A stretch of DNA of 64,000 nucleotides, from positions 62,001 through 126,000 of the forward strand of contig NZ_FXUL01000006.1 in NCBI RefSeq assembly GCF_900182955.1. Reading direction: 5' to 3'. The notes below the pieces were generated by a model. The model was not told where the DNA came from. It ran no database searches and worked only from the letters and a program-made list of their open reading frames with translations. This DNA is from Noviherbaspirillum suwonense. Its GTDB lineage: Bacteria; Pseudomonadota; Gammaproteobacteria; Burkholderiales; Burkholderiaceae_D. Position numbers and translations under genes: made by a program. Shown here in pieces: positions 25,894 to 37,148 of the stretch (positions are counted from its first letter, which is position 1; the number at the start of each line of letters is the position of its first letter).

Positions 25894-26523
25894 TCACGCC
25901 GGCGAAATCGTCACCTGCGGCGCCCCGTTCGGCGGCAGCAGCATGAAATCGAACCGGTAAGGATGCGTCGTATGCTCGCAGGTGCCGGGATCGGCATTGC
26001 CCGGGCTATGGATGATGGTCGCCTGGCCCTGCACGCCGATGAAAGCGTCCCCGGTTCCGCCGGACACGCCATTGGTGTTGGTCGATTGCGGACATTGCCC
26101 ATTCACCGGACCCAGGATTTCCGCGTACGCGCCGTTCATGTTGAACGCACTGTTGTGCACGACCCCACCATTACTCGTCCGGACAGCGCCGTCCCTGAAA
26201 CGGACCGTGCTGGCGCATTGCACTGTGCTGAAGCTGGGCATCAGGGTGCAGGACGAGGTCAGCGTGCCTACCACGGGGCCGCTGGCATGGTAGAGATGCA
26301 GTTCCGCTTCCTGGTAATAGACCGAGCCGGCCGGACTGAGGCCAAGGTGGCGGTTGGCTGCCGCGAGGGCAAGGTAATAGCCAGGGCTGAAGCCGGAGGA
26401 CACGTTTTCTTCGGTGGTGGCATAGAGCGTCACGGCAAGGGGAGCGGCCGTCGCCATGGAGGGCGCTATCGCAAGTGCGGCAAGCAGGACGGCGAGGAAT
26501 GAGGACAGGAAGGCGCGTTTCAT
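25894..26523 (-). CDS. Secreted hypothetical protein
   Basis: A 209-residue protein. ATG 26523 (MKRAFLSSFLAVLLAALAIAPSMATAAP) begins a clear Sec signal peptide and has GGAGAA upstream; an in-frame ATG 36 codons earlier would bury it. The mature part is rich in Ser, Gly and Thr with several cysteines (SSCTLMPSFSTVQCAS, NGQCPQS, GTCEHT), so a beta-rich, disulphide-bonded exported protein is likely. No family is recognised. It stands alone. Confidence 0.65.
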   Translation of the reverse strand: MKRAFLSSFLAVLLAALAIAPSMATAAPLAVTLYATTEENVSSGFSPGYYLALAAANRHLGLSPAGSVYYQEAELHLYHASGPVVGTLTSSCTLMPSFSTVQCASTVRFRDGAVRTSNGGVVHNSAFNMNGAYAEILGPVNGQCPQSTNTNGVSGGTGDAFIGVQGQATIIHSPGNADPGTCEHTTHPYRFDFMLLPPNGAPQVTISPA

Positions 26524-27088
26524 CTGGGTTCTCCGGGAAGATGGGGAAAGGCGCTCAGGTGCCGCCTCGCTTTTTGGTAGTTCGAATATCGACCAATAGT
26601 TACAATATATTGCAAAAGATGTCACTTGCAAGCGATTCTTCCTGTCGAATTACGGGGACTTTTCCAGCGGAGGCGATCAGCGCATCGCCTCGTATCACAC
26701 CCGAACGCTGATATCGCCTATCAATCCGGCCATGGCATTCCATGCGGAGAATCTCCATCGAACCCGCGCCACGCGGCGGCGTCCCAGTAATGCCGCCAGG
26801 GATTCCGGACCGGTATCGACAGCTTCAAAATGCGTTCGGTGGCCTTTGCTTCGCACACAACCGCCCCCGGCGATGCCTTGAAACCCGCCGCCTTGCCACG
26901 CACTTCGCAACGTCTCCCCCACGTCCCACCACCCCAATTTTTATATTTTCTTTACGCCCCATCCCCAAGTCTTTACGAAATCTTTAGGTGCGTTCCGCTA
27001 ACCTTTAATGCATCAAACACCGCTGCACGGTTCGGCGATTAGTGCGGTTAAACCGTAACGAACACGTGCGGATTTCAGGGGAAATGTA
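26524..27088. promoter_or_regulatory. kdp control region with a KdpE-like box
   Basis: A 565-bp gene-free region. At 26939-26957 the plus strand reads TTTATATTTTCTTTACGCC, a T-rich block resembling, from memory, the KdpE-binding site ahead of E. coli kdpFABC. About 14 bp further on CTTTACGAAATCTTTAGG (26971-26988) recalls the adjacent E. coli promoter sequence. AGGGGA at 27078-27083 is the ribosome-binding site for the small ORF. KdpE encoded at the end of the operon would act here under potassium limitation or salt stress. The left 400 bp hold nothing I recognise. Confidence 0.6.
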
Positions 27089-27181
27089 ATGGATATCGTC
27101 TATATCGGCGCGATTCTCGCAGGCCTGCTTGCCTGCTGGGCATTTGCCGCCGGCTGCGAAAAACTGGGAGAAAAACAATGA
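27089..27181 (+). CDS. 30-residue hydrophobic small protein leading the kdp operon
   Basis: ATG 27089 to TGA 27179, encoding 30 residues: [20 protein letters not shown] forms one transmembrane helix and is followed by a charged tail [15 protein letters not shown] lies 6 bases upstream. Its last codons overlap the kdpF ATG (ATGA at 27178-27181), so its translation is coupled to kdpF. It looks like a second KdpF-like micro-protein or a coupling leader peptide. Confidence 0.6.
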   Translation: MDIVYIGAILAGLLACWAFAAGCEKLGEKQ

Positions 27182-27267
27182 CACCGTTCTATGTGATCGG
27201 CGCGTTCGTGGCTGCGGGCCTGCTGGTGTATCTGCTGGTCGCGCTGCTCAAGGCGGAGGACCTGTGA
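27178..27267 (+). CDS. kdpF: KdpF, potassium-transporting ATPase small subunit
   Basis: A 29-residue peptide, [29 protein letters not shown], a single transmembrane helix with the (L/I)YLLVALL(R/K)AE ending characteristic of KdpF, which stabilises the KdpABC complex in the membrane. GGGAG precedes the start. Its TGA shares an A with the kdpA ATG at 27267. It is easily missed because of its size. Confidence 0.9.
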   Translation: MTPFYVIGAFVAAGLLVYLLVALLKAEDL

Positions 27268-29096
27268 TGACCACGCAAGCGATTGCGCTGCTCGTCGCCT
27301 TCCTTGTCGTGCTGCTCGTGCTCGCCTATCCCCTTGGCCGGTACCTGGCCCTGGTCGGCGAGGGCGGCGCGATGCGCGGGCTGGGCTGGCTGCACAGGAT
27401 CGAGCAGCTTTTCTACCGGATAGCCGGCACGTCCGCGGATGCCGCGATGGGCTGGAAGCGCTATGCGGTCGCGCTGCTGGTATTCAATACCGTGGGCGCG
27501 CTGTTCGTCTACGCGGTCCAGCGCCTGCAGGCCTGGCTGCCGCTCAATCCCCAGGGCTTGCCCAATGTCGGCCCGGACTCGTCGTTCAATACGGCGGTCA
27601 GCTTCGTGGCCAACACCAACTGGCAGGGTTATGGCGGCGAGTCCACCATGAGCTACCTGACCCAGATGCTGGCGCTGACGGTGCAGAACTTCCTGTCGGC
27701 GGCGACCGGCATGGCGGTCGTCTATGCGCTGATCCGCGGGTTCAGTTCCCGCTCGGGCAAGTCGATCGGCAACTTCTGGGTCGACGTCACCCGCTCGACG
27801 CTGTACGTGCTGCTGCCGCTGTCCGTCATTTTCGCGGTCTTCCTGATGGGGCAGGGCGTGATCCAGAACTTCTCGGCCTACGAGGACGTGACGCTGCTCG
27901 ACCCGGTCACGTACAGCCAGCCCAAAAACGGGCCGGACGGCCAGCCGCAGAAGGACGCATCCGGCACCCCGGTAATGGAAACCCTGACCGCGAAGACGCA
28001 GACGCTGGCGATGGGGCCGGTGGCGTCGCAGGAGGCGATCAAGATGCTGGGCACCAATGGCGGCGGCTTCTTCAACGCCAACTCGGCACACCCTTACGAG
28101 AACCCGACGCCGCTGTCGAACTTTGCGCAGATGCTGGCGATCTTCCTGATCCCGGCCGGCCTGTGTTTCGCCTTCGGCCGCATGGTCGGCGATATCCGGC
28201 AGGGATGGGCGGTGCTGGGCGCGATGACCATCATCTTCGCGGTGATGACGGTGGTGGTCATGACGGCCGAGCAGCAGGCCCATCCGGCGTTGCAGGCGCT
28301 GGGCGTCGACCAGGGCATGAGCGCGCTGCAGTCGGGCGGCAACATGGAAGGCAAGGAAACCCGCTTCGGCATCAGCGCGTCGGCGCTGTTCGCCGCGGTC
28401 ACCACCGCCGCTTCCTGCGGCGCGGTCAATGCGATGCACGACTCCTTCATGCCGCTGGGCGGGATGGCGCCCATGGTGCTGATGCAGTTCGGCGAGGTCG
28501 TCTTCGGCGGCGTCGGCTCCGGCCTGTACGGCATGCTGGTGTTCGCCATCCTGGCGGTCTTCATCGCCGGGCTGATGATAGGCCGCACCCCGGAATACCT
28601 GGGCAAGAAGATCCAGTCCTTCGACATGAAGATGGCGTCGATCACGATCCTGGTCACGCCGGTGCTGGTGCTGGCCGGCACCGCGATCGCGGTCATGGCC
28701 GAGCCCGGCCGGGCCGGCATCGCCAACCCGGGCGCGCATGGCTACTCGGAGGTGCTGTACGCCTTCACCTCGGCCGCCAACAACAACGGCAGCGCATTCG
28801 CGGGCCTGTCCGCCAACACGCCGTTCTACAACGTCATGCTGGCCATTGCGATGTGGTTCGGCCGCTTCGCGATGATCGTGCCCATCCTCGCCATTGCCGG
28901 CTCGCTGGCGGGCAAGAACCGGCTGGAAGCCAACGCCGGGACGATGCCCACGCACGGGCCGATGTTCATCGCGCTGCTGGTGGGCGTGGTGGTGCTGGTC
29001 GGCGTGCTGAACTATGTGCCGGCGCTGGCCCTCGGCCCGATCGTCGAGCACCTGCAGCTCGTCGCGCCGCATCAACCGTCAAACATTCAATATTAG
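27267..29096 (+). CDS. kdpA: KdpA, potassium-transporting ATPase, K+-selective channel-like subunit
   Basis: A 609-residue membrane protein, close to the usual 560-600. ATG 27267 overlaps the kdpF stop and has GGAGG upstream. Typical blocks include [18 protein letters not shown] with the first K+-selectivity region, [19 protein letters not shown], and [16 protein letters not shown]. About ten transmembrane helices follow the superfamily of K+ transporters pattern. KdpA binds and passes K+ while KdpB hydrolyses ATP. It is the first large gene of the operon kdpF-A-B-C-D-E. Confidence 0.97.
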   Translation: MTTQAIALLVAFLVVLLVLAYPLGRYLALVGEGGAMRGLGWLHRIEQLFYRIAGTSADAAMGWKRYAVALLVFNTVGALFVYAVQRLQAWLPLNPQGLPNVGPDSSFNTAVSFVANTNWQGYGGESTMSYLTQMLALTVQNFLSAATGMAVVYALIRGFSSRSGKSIGNFWVDVTRSTLYVLLPLSVIFAVFLMGQGVIQNFSAYEDVTLLDPVTYSQPKNGPDGQPQKDASGTPVMETLTAKTQTLAMGPVASQEAIKMLGTNGGGFFNANSAHPYENPTPLSNFAQMLAIFLIPAGLCFAFGRMVGDIRQGWAVLGAMTIIFAVMTVVVMTAEQQAHPALQALGVDQGMSALQSGGNMEGKETRFGISASALFAAVTTAASCGAVNAMHDSFMPLGGMAPMVLMQFGEVVFGGVGSGLYGMLVFAILAVFIAGLMIGRTPEYLGKKIQSFDMKMASITILVTPVLVLAGTAIAVMAEPGRAGIANPGAHGYSEVLYAFTSAANNNGSAFAGLSANTPFYNVMLAIAMWFGRFAMIVPILAIAGSLAGKNRLEANAGTMPTHGPMFIALLVGVVVLVGVLNYVPALALGPIVEHLQLVAPHQPSNIQY

Positions 29097-29117
29097 ACAT
29101 TGGACAGGGAGCTTTTC

Positions 29118-31184
<2,067 letters not shown>

Positions 31185-31195
31185 AAGGCACTGAC

Positions 31196-31768
31196 ATGAA
31201 AACCCTGCTTCGTCCCGCGCTCGTGCTGTTCGCGCTCCTGACCCTGCTGTGCGGCCTGCTGTATCCGTATGCGGTCGCCGGCATCGGCCGGCTGGCCTTT
31301 GCCGGACAGGCCGAAGGCAGCCTGGTGCTGCGCGACGGCCAGCCGGCTGGCTCGTCCCTCATTGGGCAAGCGTTCTCGTCGCCGCAGTACTTCTGGGGCC
31401 GGCCGTCGGCCACCAGCCCGATGCCCAACAACGCGGCCGCCTCGGGCGGCTCCAACCAGGGGCCGCTGAATCCGGCGCTGGCCGACGCGGTCAAGGCGCG
31501 CATCGCCGCATTGAAGGCGGCCGACCCGGACAATGCCGCGCCGGTTCCGGTCGACCTCGTCACCGCGTCCGGCAGCGGGCTGGACCCGGATATCAGCATT
31601 GCGGCCGCCTACTACCAGGCCGGCCGCATCGCCCGCGAACGCAGGCTCGGCGTGGACGCGGTGCGCAAGCTGATCGACGAGCGCAGGCAGTCGGCCTTCC
31701 TCGGCTTCCTGGGCGAGCCGCGCGTCAACGTGCTGGCGCTGAACCTGGCGCTGGACCAGCGCCGCTGA
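31196..31768 (+). CDS. kdpC: KdpC, potassium-transporting ATPase subunit C
   Basis: A 190-residue protein with one N-terminal membrane helix (LVLFALLTLLCGLLYPYAVAGIG) and a soluble domain. GSLIGQAFSSPQYFWGRPSATS, GSNQGPLNPALADAV and DPDISIAAAYYQAGRIARER are family signatures. KdpC links the A and B subunits and raises ATP affinity. It begins 11 bp after kdpB. Confidence 0.97.
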   Translation: MKTLLRPALVLFALLTLLCGLLYPYAVAGIGRLAFAGQAEGSLVLRDGQPAGSSLIGQAFSSPQYFWGRPSATSPMPNNAAASGGSNQGPLNPALADAVKARIAALKAADPDNAAPVPVDLVTASGSGLDPDISIAAAYYQAGRIARERRLGVDAVRKLIDERRQSAFLGFLGEPRVNVLALNLALDQRR

Positions 31769-31800
31769 TGCCGCATCCACCTTACGACTGCTGACCGGCC

Positions 31801-34566
31801 ATGTCCTCGAACCAATACCAGCGTCCCGACCCGGACGCGCTGCTGGCGCAGGTGCAGCGGCAGGAACGCCGCGCCGCGCGCGGCAGGCTGCGGATCTACT
31901 TCGGCGCGTCGGCAGGCGTGGGCAAGACCTATGCGATGCTGTCGGCCGGGCGCAAGCTGCAGGCGGAGGGGCAGGACGTGCTGGTCGGCGTGGTCGAGAC
32001 CCATGGCCGCAGCGAGACGGCGGCACTGCTGGAGGGCCTGCCGCTGCTGCCGCACAAGACCATCGAATACCGGGGCAGGACGATCACGGAATTCGACATC
32101 GACGCGGCGCTTGCGCGGCATCCGTCGCTGATCCTGGTCGACGAGCTGGCGCATTCGAATGCGGCCGGCTCGCGCCATCCTAAGCGCTGGCAGGATGTCG
32201 ACGAACTGCTCGACGCCGGCATCGACGTGTTCACCACGGTCAATGTGCAGCACCTGGAAAGCCTGAACGACGTGGTCGGCGGCATCACCGGCATCCGGGT
32301 TGCCGAGACCCTGCCCGACACCGTGTTCGACGGCGCCGACGAAGTCGTCCTGGTCGACATACCGGCGGACGAGCTGCTGGCGCGCCTGAAGGTGGGCAAG
32401 GTCTACCAGATGCAGCAGGCTGAACGGGCGTCGCGCAATTTTTTCCGCAAGGGCAACCTGATCGCGCTGCGCGAGCTGGCACTGCGCCGCACCGCGGACC
32501 GGATCGGCGACGACGTGCAGGCCTACCGCGTCGAGAAGTCGATCGACGCGGTGTGGAAAACCGGGTCGAGCCTGCTGGCCTGCGTCGGCCCGCGGGCAGG
32601 GGGCGAGCACGTGATACGCAGCGCCGCGCAGCTGGCGGCCCAGCTGAATGCCGGCTGGCATGCGATCTATATCGAGACGCCGCCGCTGCAGCGCCTGCCG
32701 CCGGCGCAGCGCGAGCAGATCCTGAAGACGCTGAAGCTCGCGCAGGACCTGGGCGCGACGACGGCCGTGCTGTCGGGCAGCGACATTGCGAAGGCCATCG
32801 CGGACTATGCGATTGCCAACAATTTTTCCAAGATCGTCCTGGGCCGCGCCCATCCGACATGGCCGTGGCGCATTTCGCATCACCAGCGGGTCGCCATGCT
32901 GGCGCCGGCGCTGGACCTGATCGAAACCGGCGTCGCGGGCAAGGACGCCAGGGCGGGCGCAAGGGGCCTGGCCGGCGCGGCGCTTGCGGCATCGGTCCAG
33001 CGCACGCTGCAGCCGTCGCGCTACCTGTGGGCAATGGCGGCGAGCATGGCCACGGCCCTGGTCGCGACGCCGCTGCTGCCTTACTTCGACCTGGCCAATA
33101 TCGTCATGCTGTTCCTGCTCACCGTCGTGCTGGTCGCGGTCCAGCTCGGCCGCGGACCGGCGGTGCTGGCGACCTTCGTCAGCGTCGCGGCCTTCGACTT
33201 CTTTTTCGTGCCGCCGCGGTTTTCGTTCGCGGTCAGCGACCTGCAGTACACGGTCACCTTCGTCGTGATGCTGGCGGTCGGGCTGATCACGTCGCACCTG
33301 ACCGCGGGCCTGCGCTACCAGGCGCGGGTTGCGTCCTACCGCGAATCGCGTTCGCGCGCGCTGTACCAGTTCGCCCGCGAACTGTCCGGGACCCTGCAGA
33401 CCGGGCAGATCTTCGAGATCACCTGCGCTTCCATCAGCCGCGCCTTCCATGCAAGGGCGACGCTGCTGCTGCCCGACAGCGACGGCCGCCTGCAGCTGGC
33501 GGAACCGGCGCAGGACCAGGCCGCGCCGACGTTGACGCCGGCCAGCGCGATGCTGGACATCGGCATTGCGCAATGGGCGTTCGACCATGCGGCAGCGGCC
33601 GGCATCGGCACCGACACGCTGCCGGGCAGCCCGCTGTTCTACCTGCCGGTGGTCGCGCCGATGCGCACGCGCGGCGTGCTGGCGATCGAGCCGGAGAACC
33701 GGCGCTGGATGCTGGTGCCGGAACAGCGCCAGCAGCTCGACACGTTCGCGACCCTGGCCGCGATCGCGCTCGAACGGGTGCATTACATCGAGGTGGCGCA
33801 GGATGCGCTGGTGCAGATGGAATCGGAGAGGCTGCGCAACTCGCTGCTGTCCACGCTGTCGCACGACCTGCGCACGCCGCTGACCGTGCTGGTCGGCCTG
33901 TCCGAGTCGCTGCTGATGGCCAGGCCGCCGCTGCCCGTCGCCCAGGCGGAACTGGCCGAAGCGCTGCACGACGAGAGCCTGCGCATGAGCAGCCTGGTCG
34001 CGAATTTGCTGGACATGGCGCGCATAGAAAGCGGGGAAGTGAAGCTCAACCTGCAATGGCAGCCTTTCGAGGAGGTGGTCGGCAGCGCGCTGCGCGCATG
34101 CCATGCCGTCATTGCCGGCCATGACGTGCAGACACGGCTTGCGCCCGGCCTGCCGCTGGTGCGCTTCGACGCCGTGCTGATCGAGCGCGTGCTGTGCAAC
34201 CTGCTCGAAAACGCATGCAAGTACACGCCGCCGGGCTCCCTCATCGTCATTGCCGCCGAGGCCAGCGGCGACAGGCTGGACGTGGCGGTCCGGGACAACG
34301 GGCCGGGTCTTCCTGCCGGGCGCGAAGAAGCGCTTTTCGAGAAATTCACGCGCGGGCAGCGCGAGTCGGCCACGCCCGGCGTCGGCCTGGGGCTGGCCAT
34401 CTGCCGCGCGATCGTCGAGGCGCACGGCGGAACGATCCGCGCCGGCCGGTCGGCCGAAGGCGGCGCGTCCTTCGTCTTCACGCTGCCGCTGGTGTCGCCG
34501 CCGCCGCTGCCCGGGCCTGACGAAGCGGGCCAGGACAGCCAGGACTCGTCAGGCGGCCCGACATGA
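31801..34566 (+). CDS. kdpD: KdpD, osmosensitive potassium-channel histidine kinase
   Basis: A 921-residue sensor kinase. The N-terminal KdpD domain has Walker A GASAGVGKT (35-43) and is followed by a universal-stress-like domain (near 250-370). Four membrane helices run around 405-500, then a GAF-like region, HisKA LSTLSHDLRTPLT with H688, and HATPase boxes NLLENACKYTPP and GVGLGLAI. It senses K+ limitation and phosphorylates KdpE. Its stop overlaps the kdpE start (ATGA). Confidence 0.97.
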   Translation: MSSNQYQRPDPDALLAQVQRQERRAARGRLRIYFGASAGVGKTYAMLSAGRKLQAEGQDVLVGVVETHGRSETAALLEGLPLLPHKTIEYRGRTITEFDIDAALARHPSLILVDELAHSNAAGSRHPKRWQDVDELLDAGIDVFTTVNVQHLESLNDVVGGITGIRVAETLPDTVFDGADEVVLVDIPADELLARLKVGKVYQMQQAERASRNFFRKGNLIALRELALRRTADRIGDDVQAYRVEKSIDAVWKTGSSLLACVGPRAGGEHVIRSAAQLAAQLNAGWHAIYIETPPLQRLPPAQREQILKTLKLAQDLGATTAVLSGSDIAKAIADYAIANNFSKIVLGRAHPTWPWRISHHQRVAMLAPALDLIETGVAGKDARAGARGLAGAALAASVQRTLQPSRYLWAMAASMATALVATPLLPYFDLANIVMLFLLTVVLVAVQLGRGPAVLATFVSVAAFDFFFVPPRFSFAVSDLQYTVTFVVMLAVGLITSHLTAGLRYQARVASYRESRSRALYQFARELSGTLQTGQIFEITCASISRAFHARATLLLPDSDGRLQLAEPAQDQAAPTLTPASAMLDIGIAQWAFDHAAAAGIGTDTLPGSPLFYLPVVAPMRTRGVLAIEPENRRWMLVPEQRQQLDTFATLAAIALERVHYIEVAQDALVQMESERLRNSLLSTLSHDLRTPLTVLVGLSESLLMARPPLPVAQAELAEALHDESLRMSSLVANLLDMARIESGEVKLNLQWQPFEEVVGSALRACHAVIAGHDVQTRLAPGLPLVRFDAVLIERVLCNLLENACKYTPPGSLIVIAAEASGDRLDVAVRDNGPGLPAGREEALFEKFTRGQRESATPGVGLGLAICRAIVEAHGGTIRAGRSAEGGASFVFTLPLVSPPPLPGPDEAGQDSQDSSGGPT

Positions 34567-35261
34567 ACGATGCGATGCCCGTCGTGCTGCTGGTCGAAGA
34601 CGAACCGCAGATCCGCCGCTTCACCGGCCTGGCCCTGAAGGCCGAAGGCTGGCAGGTGTTCGAGGTCGACACGCTGCGCCGCGGCCTGATCGAGGCCGGG
34701 ACGCGCACCCCCGACATGGTCGTGCTCGACCTCGGGCTGCCCGACGGCGACGGCGTCGACTTCATCGAGGACGTGCGGAAATGGTCGGCGGTGCCCATCA
34801 TCGTGCTGTCGGCCCGCACCAACGAGGCGGACAAGATCAGGGCGCTGGACGCCGGCGCGGACGACTACCTGACCAAGCCGTTCGGCGTCAACGAGCTGCT
34901 CGCACGCATCCGCTCGACCCTGCGCCGGCTGCGCCCGAATGCCGCCGACGCCCGCGGGGCGATAGGCTTCGGCGCCGTCCGCATCGACATGCAGGCCCGC
35001 ATCGTCACCAGGGACGGCCTGAGGGTGCACCTGACGCCGACCGAGTACCGGCTGCTCACTGTGCTGGCGGTGAACGCGGGCCGCGTCGTCACCAACCGCC
35101 AGCTGCTGGCCGAGGTCTGGGGGCCGGCGAACGTGGACAACAGCCACTACCTGCGCATCTACATGGGGCACCTGCGGCAGAAGCTCGAGGAAGACCCGGC
35201 ACGGCCGCGCTACCTGATTACCGAGACCGCAGTGGGATACCGCCTGCTGCTGCCTTCGTAA
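34563..35261 (+). CDS. kdpE: KdpE, OmpR-type response regulator
   Basis: A 232-residue response regulator: receiver domain with phospho-acceptor D56 in MVVLDLGLP, acidic pocket near EDE (12-14), conserved K near 108 in DDYLTKPFG, and a C-terminal winged helix (LTPTEYRLLTVLAVNAGRVVTNRQLLAEVWG). It closes the operon and is expected to bind the T-rich box near 26,940. Confidence 0.97.
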   Translation: MNDAMPVVLLVEDEPQIRRFTGLALKAEGWQVFEVDTLRRGLIEAGTRTPDMVVLDLGLPDGDGVDFIEDVRKWSAVPIIVLSARTNEADKIRALDAGADDYLTKPFGVNELLARIRSTLRRLRPNAADARGAIGFGAVRIDMQARIVTRDGLRVHLTPTEYRLLTVLAVNAGRVVTNRQLLAEVWGPANVDNSHYLRIYMGHLRQKLEEDPARPRYLITETAVGYRLLLPS

Positions 35262-35398
35262 GCCCGCCGCACGGAAAGGCCGGCCGCCTCGCCAATGAGC
35301 AGGCAGCGCGCGCCGTCGTTCCCGATGCGGCAATCAACCCGGTCATGCCGCAGGCAACGCGGGTGGCCTGACCATCACATGAAAAGAGAAAACGCACG

Positions 35399-36127
35399 AT
35401 GCAAAAAATGTTACTTGCGCTGTCGGTCTGCTGCGCCGCCAGCGGCGCGGCGCTGGCCCAGGAAAGCAAGCCAGACCATGAAGTCAGCTTCAATGCGGCG
35501 ATCGTTTCCGACTACCGCTACCGCGGCATTTCGCAGACCCGGCTGAAGCCGGCGCTGCAGGGCGGCGCGGATTACACGCATAATCCGTCCGGCTTCTATG
35601 CCGGCACCTGGCTGTCGACCATCAAGTGGACGAAAGACGCTGGCGGCGATGGCAGCATCGAATGGGATATCTACGGCGGCAGGCGCGGCCAGATCACGGC
35701 CGACATTTCCTACGACGTCGGCCTGCTCGGCTACTACTACCCGTCCAACGGCTTGCGGCCGAACGCGAATACCGCGGAGATCTATGGACAGGTTGGCTAC
35801 GGTCCCGCCTATGTGAAGTACTCGCATGCGGTGACCAACCTGTTCGGCTTCGACGACAGCAGGAACAGCGGCTATCTCGATATCGGCGCGAACATCGACG
35901 TGGCCGAGAAGCTGCAGCTCAATCTCCATGCGGGTCGCCAGACGGTAAGGCATCATTCCGCGTCCTCGTATTCGGACTGGAGGATAGGGTTGACCAGGAA
36001 TTTCGGCTCGTTCACCGGGGCGCTGGCCGTGATCGGCGCCAGCACCGACAATTACGTCGGGCCGGCGTCCGACGCCAGGAACCTCGGCAGGACCGCCTTG
36101 CTGCTGACGATCAGCAAGGTGTTCTGA
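35399..36127 (+). CDS. TorF-family putative outer-membrane porin
   Basis: A 242-residue protein with a signal peptide (MQKMLLALSVCCAASGAALAQ) and the pattern EVSFNAAIVSDYRYRGISQTRLKPALQGGADYTHNPSGFYAGTWLS, which defines the Gcw_chp/TorF family of beta-barrels. Alternating aromatic strands and a C-terminal phenylalanine (LLLTISKVF) fit outer-membrane insertion. It probably gives passive entry to small solutes. It lies 137 bp after kdpE, perhaps with its own promoter. Confidence 0.9.
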   Translation: MQKMLLALSVCCAASGAALAQESKPDHEVSFNAAIVSDYRYRGISQTRLKPALQGGADYTHNPSGFYAGTWLSTIKWTKDAGGDGSIEWDIYGGRRGQITADISYDVGLLGYYYPSNGLRPNANTAEIYGQVGYGPAYVKYSHAVTNLFGFDDSRNSGYLDIGANIDVAEKLQLNLHAGRQTVRHHSASSYSDWRIGLTRNFGSFTGALAVIGASTDNYVGPASDARNLGRTALLLTISKVF

Positions 36128-36182
36128 CCGGCGCCGCTCTTGCCGCACGCATCCGCCACATTATTCTTTGAAGGAGCTCGTC

Positions 36183-37148
36183 TTGCTGATCAACTGCATC
36201 GCCTATCACGACGGAAAGAAAGTCCGGGATATCTCCATCGACGAGATCAGCGACTATCTCGCGCGCCCCGGCCATTTCGTCTGGGTGGCGTTGAAGGATG
36301 CGGACGCGGCGGAGCTGGACGTGATGAAGGCCGAGTTCGGGCTGCATGAACTCGCCGTCGAGGATGCCCGGCACGGGCACCAGCGCCCGAAGATCGAGGA
36401 ATACGGCGATTCGCTGTTTGCGGTGGTCCATTCCGCCGAGCTGTCAGGCACGGAGCTGCTGATCGGCGAAGTGGACATCTTCGTCGAAAAGAATTTCGTG
36501 CTCTCGGTGCGCAACCGCAGCCAGCGGGGTTTCCTGGGCGTTCGAAGCAGGTGCGAGAGGGAGCCGCACCTGCTCAGGGAAGGTTCGGTCTTTGTCTTCT
36601 ATGCATTGCTCGACGCAGTGGTGGACCGCTACTTCCCGGTCATCGATGCGCTCGAGTCGGAGCTGGAAAAAATCGAGGAGCAGATATTCGTCGACGGCGC
36701 GGAGCGGGCCAACGTCGAGCGGCTCTATCAGCTCAAGCGCCAGGCCACCGTGCTCAAGCACGCGGTCGCGCCGCTGCTGGAAGCCGTCTCCAGGCTTTAC
36801 GGCAGCCGGGCGCCGGCGCTGTGCGGCCAGACGCAGGAATACTTCCGCGATGTCTATGACCACCTCTACCGCATCAACGCCTCGATCGATTCGATCCGCG
36901 ACACGATCAGCACGGCCATCCAGGTCAACCTGTCCATGGTCAACATCGGCCAGAGCGAAGTCAACAAGCGGCTGGCGGCATGGGCTGCGATATTCGCGGT
37001 CGCCACCGCGCTGGTCGGCATATGGGGCATGAACTTCAAGTCCATGCCCGAGCTGCAATGGACTTACGGCTATCCGTTTGCGCTGGGCATCATCGCCGCG
37101 GTATGCGGCTACCTGCATTACCGCTTCAGGAAATCGGGCTGGCTGTAG
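36183..37148 (+). CDS. corA: CorA-type magnesium/cobalt channel
   Basis: A 321-residue protein. The TTG at 36183 is preferred because AAGGAG at 36171-36176 is a good ribosome-binding site; a TTG at 36168 would start inside that site. The cytoplasmic domain ends in a long helix, and the C-terminus holds two membrane helices with the signature GIWGMNFKSMPELQW, whose GMN loop forms the ion filter. It conducts Mg2+ and Co2+ inward. Its last 23 bp overlap the 3' end of the convergent lyase gene. Confidence 0.92.
   Translation: MLINCIAYHDGKKVRDISIDEISDYLARPGHFVWVALKDADAAELDVMKAEFGLHELAVEDARHGHQRPKIEEYGDSLFAVVHSAELSGTELLIGEVDIFVEKNFVLSVRNRSQRGFLGVRSRCEREPHLLREGSVFVFYALLDAVVDRYFPVIDALESELEKIEEQIFVDGAERANVERLYQLKRQATVLKHAVAPLLEAVSRLYGSRAPALCGQTQEYFRDVYDHLYRINASIDSIRDTISTAIQVNLSMVNIGQSEVNKRLAAWAAIFAVATALVGIWGMNFKSMPELQWTYGYPFALGIIAAVCGYLHYRFRKSGWL

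Noticed and set aside
27189-29075. A 628-residue minus-strand frame opposite kdpA
   Set aside because: It is composed of His/Arg/Ala/Gln-rich antisense of a high-GC gene and has no domain.
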